64,000 nt of DNA, taken from assembly GCF_013294025.1 (NCBI RefSeq), contig NZ_JABSNL010000013.1, positions 1-64,000 of the forward strand, read 5' to 3'. Below, one piece after another: positions 1 through 10,100 of this stretch (positions are counted from its first letter, which is position 1; every line of letters starts with the position of its first letter). Under the pieces are notes generated by a model that was given only the letters and a program-made list of their open reading frames with translations, searched no databases and was not told the DNA's origin. This DNA comes from Flavobacterium aeripolare (GTDB lineage: Bacteria; Bacteroidota; Bacteroidia; Flavobacteriales; Flavobacteriaceae). Position numbers and translations under genes: made by a program.

Positions 1-36
1 TTTCTTTATCCTGAATTTATTTTAGGATCTCTAAGA

Positions 37-66
37 ACCCTTATCCAATCGGATAAGGGTTTTTTG
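37..66 (+). terminator. Rho-independent terminator of a gene left of the window
   Basis: A perfect 10-bp stem (ACCCTTATCC, loop AATC, GGATAAGGGT) is followed at once by six T residues. It most likely ends transcription of a gene lying left of position 1. No coding remnant of that gene can be recognised in the first 36 bases. Confidence 0.85.
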
Positions 67-354
67 TTGTGTAAAATGTCACGTCCAGAAATAGAGCAAC
101 TTATGGATGTTAACGAAAACCTGTGGGGAAGTAAAAATTAAGCATATAAATAAGTTAGCCTAAAAAGGGATCATAACCAAAACCTGTGGAGAGGAAATAG
201 GATCAAGAGCAAAAGTTGGAGATTAAGCAAATAATTTAGTTAATCTAAATAGAAAGAAATCAACTTTTCTAACACCTCTATCTCGCTAGCTATCGGGAGC
301 GATCTAAATACTTTTATTTTTGTTTTAAATATTGTACTAATCTGTTTTTTCTTT

Positions 355-393
355 GCTTTTCATTGTAGCTTTTCATTGTAGCTTTATATTGTA
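355..393. repeat. Three tandem 13-bp repeats
   Basis: The unit GCTTTTCATTGTA occurs at 355-367 and 368-380 and then with two changes (GCTTTATATTGTA) at 381-393. It sits in the ORF-free region upstream of the surface-structure cluster. Its function is unknown; slippage-generated noise in AT-rich DNA is the simplest explanation. Confidence 0.7.
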
Positions 394-1610
394 GGATAAA
401 TAGTCATTAGTGCATTATGAACGGCATTAAAGTCTTAATGGATCATGAGAATAATCTACCTATAGCGTTAACTTAAGTTTTAACTCTATTGAGATGAAAC
501 AGTAGGTATTTTAGATCTAGTATAGTTGTTTCTAGTTAATTTAAGCGCTGTGCTTACTATTAAGTTATCTTCACTCTTCAGAAGATAGATCAGTGTTGTC
601 TATTAAGTATATTCAATAGCTATAAATTTATTGTAAGGCATGGGATTCTTTTAATTAGTTGTTACGTGATTTAACTGTTTTTGGAACTTGATTTTTTATG
701 TATGTGTTTTGTTGGTAGTACATCATTATTTGAGTTTGGTGAAGTATTTGAATTTTTTCTAATTTAAGTTATATTCAGGGCAGATTGTTGTTATCCTTGA
801 TCGAAATACCTTTTTATTTTTAATATATATATTGGTCTAGTGTAAAAAACATATTTTAAATTGAAAATTCACATAGATTCTTAGTTGCTATAATGTCGTC
901 TTTTATAGTGAAGTATGGCGTTTGTAGTACTGCTATAAGTTTATTTTTGGTTATGAGTTCAAGAAAATTGTGCTAATTATGATTTTGGTTTCTTAAATTG
1001 GAGTGTATTCCCCCATTTGCATGCTTATTACAGCCGACTGAAAGTGGTTATTTTCCAAAATAAATCAGTTGGTATAGAAGTATTTGTTAATCCTCTCCGT
1101 CTTAATGGTACGTTTACTACCTTTTAGTTTGCTTTTTTCTCTTGTCATAATGTGGGTTTTAATTTTAATACTCTTCAAATTTCTTATTAACGATGAGACT
1201 AAATTAGATTTCTTGACTATCTAAATGAAGTTAGGTAGTAACTTTTTTTAAATCTTAGCATGTTAATTTCTAGAGCTAATCTCCTTATGTTTATTCTACT
1301 GATTTATTTTTTTATTTAATTCATTTATAACTGATATTAATTGCAGTAGAAGTACTAGTTAAATATAACATTACTTAAAAATTTAAGTGTGAGAATTTAA
1401 ATTTTTTATGTGTATGCCTCACATTGTAAGCAGTTTTAAAATTATATTGGTGCTACAAATTTTAGGTATGAACCCCATAACAATCTATTTTTTCTATATA
1501 ATTTATGCATAAATATTATTTATAATTTAATTGTTAAAGTTATATTAAAAATATTAAATTTAAATTCATATATGTAAGAGTAAACCTTAATTAAATATTA
1601 TTTTATGTAT

Positions 1611-1635
1611 TTCGTCGATGAAACGTGCTATTTTT
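1611..1635 (+). promoter_or_regulatory. TTCGTCGAT-type motif upstream of the DUF4402/usher/adhesin cluster
   Basis: The 25-bp stretch starting TTCGTCGATGAAACGTGC matches 21 of 25 bases of the sequence at 40153-40177, which directly follows the LytTR response-regulator gene. It lies 105 bases before the ATG of the first DUF4402 gene. A weak -7-like box (AATCTTTG, 1670-1677; consensus TAnnTTTG) lies between motif and start codon. I infer an activator or LytTR-type operator. That it regulates this cluster is not shown by sequence alone. Confidence 0.5.
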
Positions 1636-1739
1636 TATTGTATATTTTTATTTTAAAAATGTTATATGTAATCTTTGAGTAAATAATTAAATTATTTTAC
1701 AAAATTTATCCCAAACAACCATTTAACCTCAAAGGTATT

Positions 1740-2255
1740 ATGAAAAAAATTACTTTATTCGCGATTTTAGCCTTCGCTGCTTTTTCAAGTAGTGCTTATG
1801 CTCAAACAGTAGTTAGCGGTGCAGCCACTGCAACTGCTACTATTATTACACCTATTGCCATTACTAAAGTTGTAGATATGAACTTTGGTGATATTTCGAC
1901 AAATGGGAATAATGGTACAGTTAAATTAACTACTGAAGATATAAGGTCAGCAACTGGAGGAGCTTCATTTTCTGCTGCTACTCCAGGAACAATTACTTCC
2001 GCAAAATTTACAGTTACAGGTATGGCTGATTATGGTTATTCTATTAGTATGCCAGGTACTATTACTCTAAAGCACACGGACAACAGTACTGTAATGGTGG
2101 TTACAGATATTAATAACAGTGTTGGTACTAGTGGAACACTGGCGGCAGGTACCCAAGATATATTCGTAGGTGGAACATTAAATTTAGTGGGAGCTCAACT
2201 TGCAGGAGTATATACAAATACAGCTGACTTGAAGGTTACTGTTAACTACAATTAA
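1740..2255 (+). CDS. DUF4402 family secreted protein, probable major fimbria-like subunit
   Basis: A 171-residue secreted protein with a clear signal peptide (hydrophobic residues about 5-16, cleavage near AYA-QT at 21). The mature part has the DUF4402 pattern: an alternating hydrophobic N-terminus (ATATIITPIAI), an MNFGDIS motif near residue 47 and a final beta strand (AGVYTNTADLKVTVNYN). It contains no cysteine. DUF4402 proteins are poorly characterised. Here the gene lies just before a pilus-type chaperone and an usher-like protein, and it has its own terminator. That is the usual arrangement for a highly expressed major pilin in chaperone-usher operons. The alternating N-terminal strand could act as a donor strand. 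The family assignment is strong; the role as structural subunit is inferred from context. Confidence 0.85.
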   Translation: MKKITLFAILAFAAFSSSAYAQTVVSGAATATATIITPIAITKVVDMNFGDISTNGNNGTVKLTTEDIRSATGGASFSAATPGTITSAKFTVTGMADYGYSISMPGTITLKHTDNSTVMVVTDINNSVGTSGTLAAGTQDIFVGGTLNLVGAQLAGVYTNTADLKVTVNYN

Positions 2256-2276
2256 AAATCCTTTTTGTTAAGCTAT

Positions 2277-2316
2277 AACCCAAATAACACAATGCGTTGT
2301 GTATTTGGGTTTTTCT
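2277..2316 (+). terminator. Terminator between first DUF4402 gene and chaperone gene
   Basis: The stem AACCCAAATA / TATTTGGGTT is extended by further pairing around ACACAATGCGTTGTGT and followed by a T run. Its position directly after the first subunit gene would let the subunit be made in excess over the downstream chaperone and usher by partial read-through. That consequence is inferred. Confidence 0.8.
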
Positions 2317-2352
2317 TGCTTTAATGTAATCAGTTTGTAAATTGTAATTGGA

Positions 2353-3204
2353 ATGAATACAGAAATCAAGTTTCTATCTTTATCTCCGCAACTTTTGCGG
2401 ACCGCTTTTTTATTGATTTTTTGTCTCTTTTTTGGACATTCATTGTTAGCTCAGGGAAACTTAGTAATAAACCCTAAACGTATCGTGTTTGATGGCAAAA
2501 AAAAGATAGAAAAATTAGTACTTTCTAATACAGGAAAAGACAGTGCGGTATACAATATTTCTTTTCTAGAATACAAGATGACAGAACAAGGAGCATTGGA
2601 ATCCATCCAAGTGGAAGAACCAGGGTTGCGTTTTGCTTCGCCGTACGTACGTCTTTACCCTCGTATAGTGAAATTAGGTCCTAATGAATCACAAATTCTT
2701 AAAGTACAACTATACAACACTGATACTATTTCAGATGGGGAATACCGTTCGCACTTATATTTTAGAGCTGAAGAAGAAAAAAGCGCATTGGGATCAGTAA
2801 ACAAAGCTAAAGAGTCGCTTGTCTCTGTTAAAATTGAAGCTGTTTTTGGTATTTCTATTGCTTGCTTAATTCGGAAAGGAGAAGACATAACAGCACTATC
2901 TATTTCGGATATTTCGTATTCGAAAAGTAAAGACCAAGAGAATTCCCTTGCTTTTAAATTAAATAGGACTGGTAATATGTCTGCTTATGGTGATTTTGTA
3001 ATTACTTACATAACCCCAAACGGTAAGCTATACGAAGTAGGTACAGTTAAAGGTATTGGACTTTATCTTCCAGGGACCACACGTAATATGAGTATTAAAT
3101 TAAATGCACCAAATAATGTGAACTTCGTAGGAGGATCATTTAAAGTTGTATTTACCGAAAATGAAAGCAAAAGAATTCTTGCAGAAGCTGGCTTAAACTT
3201 ATAA
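2353..3204 (+). CDS. Periplasmic pilus-assembly-type chaperone (PapD-like fold)
   Basis: A 283-residue protein with an N-terminal hydrophobic export segment (about residues 14-32, ending SLLAQ). The next region reads like the first Ig-like domain of fimbrial chaperones: an N-terminal strand with VINPKRIVFDGKKK, then LVLSNTGKDSAVYNISF, RLYPRIVKLGPNESQ, and the DGEYRSHLYF motif at about residues 128-137. The DGEYRSHL motif is typical of the CS1/alternate chaperone group. A second beta domain fills residues about 180-280. Such chaperones bind subunits in the periplasm and deliver them to an outer-membrane usher. The gene is flanked by two DUF4402 subunit genes and precedes the usher-like gene. 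The chaperone family is well supported; its actual clients are inferred. Confidence 0.85.
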   Translation: MNTEIKFLSLSPQLLRTAFLLIFCLFFGHSLLAQGNLVINPKRIVFDGKKKIEKLVLSNTGKDSAVYNISFLEYKMTEQGALESIQVEEPGLRFASPYVRLYPRIVKLGPNESQILKVQLYNTDTISDGEYRSHLYFRAEEEKSALGSVNKAKESLVSVKIEAVFGISIACLIRKGEDITALSISDISYSKSKDQENSLAFKLNRTGNMSAYGDFVITYITPNGKLYEVGTVKGIGLYLPGTTRNMSIKLNAPNNVNFVGGSFKVVFTENESKRILAEAGLNL

Positions 3205-3256
3205 CGCCATCTCGCTTAAAGTATTTTACTTGCGGCACAGTAAACTAGAATGATTA

Positions 3257-3787
3257 ATGATGCATATAAAAAGGAATATAAACAGAATACTTCATTCGCT
3301 ATTACTAGCGATGTTTTTTCTTTTTATTACGGTCTCATATGCACAGCCTGGTTTGCCGCAACGAGAAATAACAGTAGTCCCTACTCAACCTATTGATTTT
3401 GGCACCTTTTATGTCACGGGTGCAGGATCGATTAAAGTTGACTTTCAAGGAAACGTAAGTACAACTGGTGGCGTTATATCTGTTAATAGTAGCTCTGTAA
3501 CTCCAGCTATCTTTGAAATTAAGCTTTGTCAAGGAAGAACTGTGACCCTAAGTAATGTTTATTCTGTAAATATTAATGGAAGTAACGGTGGCCAGTTAGA
3601 ATTAGTAATTGGTGAAGCAAAGAGAGATGGATTGGGGGACATATTGACTAATGGTAGTTCGTTTGCAGTAGATACTAACTGCACTTTTACAACAATACTT
3701 AGAGCAGGAGGTACTCTTATTGTGCCGGCTAATGCAGTACAAGGGGTTTATATTGGAACTTTTCCTATGACTTTTACCCAGCAATAA
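3257..3787 (+). CDS. DUF4402 family secreted protein, probable second (minor) subunit
   Basis: A 176-residue protein with a signal peptide (hydrophobic core about residues 13-27, cleavage after SYA). The mature protein begins with the alternating strand REITVVPTQPIDFGTF, the DUF4402 signature with the FG pair, and ends in a beta strand (GVYIGTFPMTFTQQ). Unlike the first DUF4402 protein it has two cysteines in the mature part (LCQG near residue 92, TNCT near 140), which could form a disulfide as in many pilins. The start has two ATGs in a row (3257 and 3260). Its stop codon overlaps the usher ATG by one base (TAATG), so the two are translationally coupled. A minor, adaptor or tip subunit is a reasonable inference. 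Confidence 0.82.
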   Translation: MMHIKRNINRILHSLLLAMFFLFITVSYAQPGLPQREITVVPTQPIDFGTFYVTGAGSIKVDFQGNVSTTGGVISVNSSSVTPAIFEIKLCQGRTVTLSNVYSVNINGSNGGQLELVIGEAKRDGLGDILTNGSSFAVDTNCTFTTILRAGGTLIVPANAVQGVYIGTFPMTFTQQ

Positions 3788-6700
3788 TGAGATCAACAAA
3801 AACATATACTTCCCATATTCTAATAAAGAAACGTGCCAAAAAAATAGGCATGGGGCTAGTGTTGTTTTTTCATCTTATGATTTTTTCTGTTGGTCAAGCT
3901 GCAGAGACTCCAATAAATAAAATTATAAAATTAGATCCCATACTTTCAATTGACGAAATTCCAGTAGAGATTTTCATCAAAGGTTACGGTAAGATAGAGG
4001 CTGATGTTCTTATCACTGATAGAAATAGAGTTTATATTGATGTCAATGATTTGTTCAATAAATTAGGAATTTTGTGTATTAGAACTGATGATAATTTTAC
4101 TGGTTTTATAGAAAACGAAAAGCGACAGTATACGATTGACTTTAAGGAAAAACAGATAACGGTTGATGAAAATATAATACGCTCACCAAATGGATTCACT
4201 AAGGAGTCAGCTGCAATATTTGTTGAATCTACAGTACTTAATGAAGCGTTTGGCTTTAATATGATATTCAATTACCGCTCATTATCTATTGTAATGGATG
4301 CTAATTTTGAGCTACCCTTAGTAAAAAAGGCTAGATTAGACAAGATTAGGCAGAATGTTTCTTCATTGCAATCGCAAAATGAAGTCAAATCAGATACCAT
4401 CATCGGCAGGAATTATCATTTAATTAATGGTTTAGCAGTAGATTGGGCAGTTAATTTGAGTCAAATAGCTGGGCAAAAATCATTCAATAACTATGCACTT
4501 GGTTTAGGGACCGAATTGTTATATGGTGAAGCCAAAGTAGGTTTCGCATATTACGATCAAGTAAAGTTTGATCGCAGACAATTGTATTATAATTGGCGTT
4601 GGGTTGATAATGATAGCAAGTACATAAAGCAAGCACAAGCGGGTAAAATTCCATCCCAAAGTATTTCGTTTTTAGGAGCGCCGTTAGTTGGAGCCGCTTT
4701 TACTAACTCACCTAATACAATTAGAAAGGCAAAAGGCTCCTATATTATTAGAGATTATACGGAACCTAACTGGACGGTAGAGCTATACTTAAATGATGTA
4801 CTTGTCAATTATACTGCATCTGATGCTTCTGGATTGTACGTTTTTGAAGTGCCTATTATATATGGTTATACTACGTTAAAACTTAAATTCTATGGATTAT
4901 TAGGAGAAGAGCGCGTAGAAGAGCGAACTATGAACACTCCATATACCTTCATGCCGAAAAATGTTATTGAATACAATGTAACAGCAGGTGTATTAGAAGA
5001 TGATCGAGGAAGTCAGTTTAGTCGTGGAGAATTCAATTATGGTGTAACCAAGTCATTAACTGTAGGAGGTGGTGTAGAATATTTATCTACCCTAGTTGAT
5101 CATCCAGCTATTCCGTTTGCTAACGTGGCTTTTCAGCCCTTTAACAAAATGGTTCTAAAAATGAAATATGCAAATGGTGTTAGCTATGGTGGTTTATTAA
5201 ATTATTATTTTGGACAAAGTACATTTTTAGAGGTAGATTATATTAATTATGTCGAAGGTCAAAAAGCTACTTTAAATATAACTAACGAAGAGCTTAAAGT
5301 ACAACTAACATTACCATTTAAAGCATCTAAATTTTCAGGTAGTACACAGTTTAACTTTATGCAATATGGCTACGATACATTTAATTTTAATCAATTTAAT
5401 GCTGTTTTTTCAGGTCGTTATAGAAACTATTCTTCGAATGTTTCACTATCCTCAAACTGGATTACTGATAAAGATCCATTCATAAGCACAACAGTTGTTT
5501 TTTCACATCGCTTGAGAAATGGATTAACCATTCGTCCGTCATTTCAGTATAATGTGAGTGATGCGAATATAATTCGTTTCCGTGCAGATCTTGAAAAAAG
5601 GTTGGCAAAGATGTCTTTTTCTGCTTCTTACGAACGCAATGTACAGTTCTCAACAGATAATTTATTTTTTAATTTTAAATATGATCTGCCTTATGCTCGT
5701 ACAAATTTATCTGCTACTTATGCTAATAAAAACTTGAATTTAGCTCAAGGTGTTCAAGGAAGTTTGACTTTTGGGGGTGATAATGGTTATGTGAATAAAG
5801 GTAATAATTCAGCGCTTGGTAAAGGAGGGATTTTAATATACCCTTTCTTAGATCTTAATCAAAATGGAAGACGCGATACTGGGGAAAAAATAGTTTTATT
5901 AAGTAAAGTTAAAGTATCTGGAGGTAAAGCGGTAATCAGTGAAAAGGATTCTATTGTAAGAATTTCTGATTTAAATGCCTTTGTAAAATACAACATAGGG
6001 TTTTCAGATGCTGAACTTGAAAATATTTCATGGAAATTTAGCAATCACAGCTACCAAGTTTTAGTAGATCCAAATCAGTATAAGAAGGTAGAGGTACCCA
6101 TCGTAGTAATGGGCGAATTAGATGGTACTGTTTTTTTGAATACAGGCAACCAGTCAAAAGGATTAGGTCGAATTTCTGTGCAGATATATAATTCTGTAGG
6201 TAAGAAAGTTGCCGAAGTATTGAGTGAGTCAGATGGTTATTTCAATTATTTAGGGCTGAAACCCGGAAAGTACACCGTTCGAGCAGATGCTAAACAATTG
6301 GATAATTTAGAATATATATCTAGCCCTAGCTTGCACGAAGTTAGTATTGAGGTATCTGAAGATGGAAGTGTTGTAGAGGGTTTGAATTTTTATATTTCTG
6401 CTAGACCGTCAAGTGAAAAAGTAACTTCGGCTGTAGCCAAAAATAACAGCAAAGCAACAACTGAAAATTTATTGGATAGTAAAATAGCGGAACCTTTTGA
6501 ACAAATTGCTTCAGTTGAAAAAGTTTTTTATACTATAAAGGTCGGCGTTTATAAAGATCATAATCTGCCTAAAAAATTAGAAAATCTTGATACTGTCTTT
6601 TATGAGGATTTACCAGATGGTAGCGTGCAGTACTTTTATGGGGTTTTTGATTCGAAAGAGAGAGCTATTATTGCAAAAAATATATTAGCATTTAGAGGTG

Positions 6701-7104
6701 TTCTATCAACTGTAATAGTTGAATATCAAAATGGAAAAAGCGTTTCTAATGCGGTATCAATTGATCGTAAAGCAGATATAGTTACCAATAATGTTACTAC
6801 TGAAGTGACGCAAGTGAGTACAAAAAAGAATATCTCATTCGAAAGGATTTTTGATATTAAAGAAGATTTTTTTAGCGTGCAAATAGGGGCTTTTAAAAAT
6901 TACGTTCCTTCTAGCCGTCTTGACGACTTTCAACCTGTCTATTATGAATTAATAGAAGGCGACTTAATTAGATATACATCAGGGAAATTTAAAACATTTA
7001 ACGAGGCAAAAAAAATGAAGTTCAAAATAACAAGTAAAGGGATCCAAGATGCTTTTATTGTGAAGTATAGAGAGGGTATTAGATATAGCTTGCCTAAAAA
7101 CTAA
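3787..7104 (+). CDS. Divergent usher-like outer-membrane protein with C-terminal tandem SPOR-like domains
   Basis: 1105 residues with a signal segment (about 20-38, ending QAA). Residues 50-180 form a beta-rich N-terminal domain. The central part (about 200-680) is rich in short amphipathic strands, as expected of a large barrel. Near residues 320-375 is a segment like the usher plug/middle domain: a VELYLND strand, an SGLYVFEVPIIYG turn and LKLKFYGLLGEERVEERT. After the barrel come a small domain with a DLNQNGRRDTGE motif (about 689-701) and a carboxypeptidase-regulatory-like beta sandwich (about 775-870). Two SPOR-like domains follow (about 912-983 and 1023-1096), each with a YTIKVGVYK or FSVQIGAFK start. 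Ushers secrete and assemble chaperone-bound subunits. SPOR domains normally bind denuded peptidoglycan, so this could anchor the usher to the wall. The usher role rests on the plug-like segment and on the chaperone and subunit neighbours. Classical ushers end after two small beta domains and have no SPOR repeats. Confidence 0.75.
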   Translation: MRSTKTYTSHILIKKRAKKIGMGLVLFFHLMIFSVGQAAETPINKIIKLDPILSIDEIPVEIFIKGYGKIEADVLITDRNRVYIDVNDLFNKLGILCIRTDDNFTGFIENEKRQYTIDFKEKQITVDENIIRSPNGFTKESAAIFVESTVLNEAFGFNMIFNYRSLSIVMDANFELPLVKKARLDKIRQNVSSLQSQNEVKSDTIIGRNYHLINGLAVDWAVNLSQIAGQKSFNNYALGLGTELLYGEAKVGFAYYDQVKFDRRQLYYNWRWVDNDSKYIKQAQAGKIPSQSISFLGAPLVGAAFTNSPNTIRKAKGSYIIRDYTEPNWTVELYLNDVLVNYTASDASGLYVFEVPIIYGYTTLKLKFYGLLGEERVEERTMNTPYTFMPKNVIEYNVTAGVLEDDRGSQFSRGEFNYGVTKSLTVGGGVEYLSTLVDHPAIPFANVAFQPFNKMVLKMKYANGVSYGGLLNYYFGQSTFLEVDYINYVEGQKATLNITNEELKVQLTLPFKASKFSGSTQFNFMQYGYDTFNFNQFNAVFSGRYRNYSSNVSLSSNWITDKDPFISTTVVFSHRLRNGLTIRPSFQYNVSDANIIRFRADLEKRLAKMSFSASYERNVQFSTDNLFFNFKYDLPYARTNLSATYANKNLNLAQGVQGSLTFGGDNGYVNKGNNSALGKGGILIYPFLDLNQNGRRDTGEKIVLLSKVKVSGGKAVISEKDSIVRISDLNAFVKYNIGFSDAELENISWKFSNHSYQVLVDPNQYKKVEVPIVVMGELDGTVFLNTGNQSKGLGRISVQIYNSVGKKVAEVLSESDGYFNYLGLKPGKYTVRADAKQLDNLEYISSPSLHEVSIEVSEDGSVVEGLNFYISARPSSEKVTSAVAKNNSKATTENLLDSKIAEPFEQIASVEKVFYTIKVGVYKDHNLPKKLENLDTVFYEDLPDGSVQYFYGVFDSKERAIIAKNILAFRGVLSTVIVEYQNGKSVSNAVSIDRKADIVTNNVTTEVTQVSTKKNISFERIFDIKEDFFSVQIGAFKNYVPSSRLDDFQPVYYELIEGDLIRYTSGKFKTFNEAKKMKFKITSKGIQDAFIVKYREGIRYSLPKN

Positions 7105-7166
7105 TACTCTTTATGTATCAAATGTTTATTTTAAAATGATTTTTTATTCCCAAAAATATAAAGATT

Positions 7167-10100
7167 TTGAAAACAAAATTACTTTACCTATTAACCTTAT
7201 TTTTAAGCTCATATTACATGCTGGCGCAAATTGCTCCAACACAAAATATAGTGTGTCAAAATGAAGTAGTAACTTATAGCTATGCTACTACCTACGATAC
7301 GTATAAATGGACGGTTATAGGAGGTACTCCCTCTAGTAGTACTACGCCAACAATAGAGGTGACATGGGGGTATGGAAATAGAGGAACCATCACCTTTGAA
7401 GGATTTATAAGTGGTGTTTCTCAAGGGGTTGTTTCGAAAAGGATTTATATAGACCAAAAAGCGGCTTTTACGCCTACCGCAAACCCAACAATTGTTTCGG
7501 GACAAACGACTAATATCGGACTTACTTTTGCCAACAAATCAATTAAATTAAACGGAACATCGGACTATGTAGGAATCTCCAATTCTAATTTGATTAATTT
7601 AGGAAGTACAGATTACCGTACCGTTATGTTATGGTTTAAAGCCAACGATGTGACTACACGTCAAGTATTGTACAATGAAGGTGGTGGTACAAATGGTTTT
7701 TCAATGTATATTGAAGGAGGTAAAGTATATTGTTTGCCGTGGGAAGGTGGTACCGCTTGGAACGCTCCCAATGCAAATATAGTTACTGGACAGTGGTATC
7801 ATGTTGCTTTTGTATTCGATCAAAATGCAACAGATGGTTTTCATTTTAAGGGTTATTTGAATGGAACACTTATTGGTGCATTCAATGAAGGAACAAAAGC
7901 TAGTAACGGTTTAAGTGGACATTCTGGACAGGTGGCCATAGGCTCAAACTCTAATATTCGATTTGCTAACAATTCTACTAGCGCTAATAATTATTTTAAT
8001 GGGAGAATAGATGGTTTCAAACTTTGGAATCGTTCACTGTTACAATCAGAGGTGATTATTGAAAAAGATCACGTACTCAACGCTCCCGTGGTAGATTCAG
8101 ACTTGGATGTGTATATCAACTTTGATAATTCAGTTTTGGATTTGGCTAGTACAGCTAGTGCTGAAGATGGTGCGCTATCTGGCAGTCCAACCTATGATGA
8201 TGATGTTCCTTTGAATCCTACAATAGTTTGGAGTCCGGGAGGAGCAAATACCCCAATCATTGCTGTAAATCCTACAACCAACACAAGCTACAACTACACG
8301 CTTACCGAAAAATTGTCTAATGTGTGTTCCCAAACGGGTAGTATTGATGTTTTTGTAACGATTCCAAACGACAAAGATGGTGATGGAGTAGGGGATATTT
8401 TTGATCTAGATGCTGACAACGACGGAATATTAAATGCCATTGAAAATAATTGTTTGCCAAAAGCAGGTTATGATGGCTACTGGTCGCTAGATAATACTAC
8501 TAATGATTTGTCCGGGAATAGTTATAACGCACAATCAGGAAGCAGTGTTTCCTTTTCTACCGATAGTAAAAAGGGTACACATTCGGCTTCGTTCAATGGG
8601 ACTTCTAATTATCTGCAGTACAGTAACGGTACTTTTTTAAACCAAGCCATAACTAACTTTTCTTATTCTATTTGGATTAAACCAAGCTCCCTTACCGGAA
8701 TTCAAACTATTTTTGAAGAAGGAGGAACAACTAATGGAATTGCTGTTCGCTTAAACGGTGCGACATTAGAAGCGGCAGTTCGAGAATCAAATGTTCAATT
8801 GAATACGGCTACTTTTACCTATCCAGGTGATGGCTTGTGGCATCATATAGTTATTACGTATAGCAACGGAAATGTGATTTTATATCTTGATGGGGTGGCA
8901 TCAACAACTTTGGCAACTGGTTTTGGAGAATTGGCTGGACATTCTGATGTACAACATATAGGTTATTCCAATGGAGGTGCTTTTGGTGCTTCTTCGGCGA
9001 ATTATTATGGAGGATTAATTGATGATTTAGTGCATTATCCTTCAGTTTTATCCGCTAGTGATATCAGTAAAATTGTATTAGGTTGTGATAATGATAATGA
9101 CGGAATTCCGAACTACTTGGATACTGATAGTGATAATGATGGTAGTTTTGATGCTAATGAAGCCTACGGTGCGGTGGTCGACACCAATAACGATGGAACT
9201 TATGGTGGGATAACAGGTTCGCCACAAGTAGATGCGTTGGGTAGGGTATTAAGTGCCAATTATGCAACCCCATTAACGACTGCTGGGGGTAATAGTACCT
9301 ACTTACAAGGAATAAAAGTCAATGTGACGACTGCTCCTGTAAACAAAACGGTTTGTGAAGCGCAAACTGCAACTTTTTCTGCTACTGCAACAACTGCTAT
9401 TATAGCAACTACTCCAACTACAACAGCAACTACCACGGTAAGTTATCAATGGCAAGTAAGCACCAATAATGGTAGTACCTACAGCAATATTTCTGGTCAA
9501 TCAGGTACGGTAGCAAGTGGATCATCAGTCACGTTAACGCTTACGGCTGTAACCGCTACTATGACGGGTAACCGCTATCGAATAAAATTCACTAATGAAG
9601 CCAATGTTACCGGAGCAACAGCAACAGCCACGCTTACGGTAAATCCTATTCCTACTATTACACAAGTAACGAGTGCTTCAAGTTGTGGGATAGGTAGTGT
9701 AGTTTTGAAAGCAACTGCTTCGGCTGGAACCATTAATTGGTATGCAGCGGCAACAGGAGGAACATCTTTAGCAACGGGTACGAGTTTTACAACTCCCGTA
9801 TTGTCAACGACAACATCTTACTGGGTGGATGCTACAAATACAAGTTGTACGACTGCTACAAGGACCCAGGTAACAGCTACCGTTAGTACTGGTAATGTCG
9901 AAGTTGCGGCAAGTGCAGGAACTATTTTCGGATGTTATTCGACAGTGAAAGAAGCTTTCGATAAAATTAATGATGGAACACATCAAGGTGATATCACCAT
10001 TAAATTAAGAGGAAACACGACAGAAATCGCTACGGCTACGCTGAATAATTCTGGAAATGGAGCTTCTTTATACTCTTCATTATTGGTATATCCTACGGCA

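Larger units (their letters stand above)
67..1739. other. 1.67-kb ORF-free, very AT-rich region upstream of the DUF4402/usher cluster
   Basis: No open reading frame of 60 codons or more occurs on either strand, and stop codons are dense in all frames. Visible structure is limited. An 11-bp direct repeat (AAAACCTGTGG) lies at 117-127 and 179-189, a triple 13-bp tandem repeat at 355-393, and a regulatory-looking motif at 1611-1635. A 39-codon ORF at 1105-1224 would encode a hydrophobic peptide, but nothing supports it as a gene. The region could be a long regulatory leader, decayed coding sequence or an unrecognised RNA gene; I cannot tell which. Confidence 0.6.

Noticed and set aside
1105..1224. 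39-codon plus-strand ORF encoding a hydrophobic peptide
   Set aside because: AT-rich random DNA easily yields Leu/Phe/Ile codons; there is no promoter, conserved motif or neighbour to support it.
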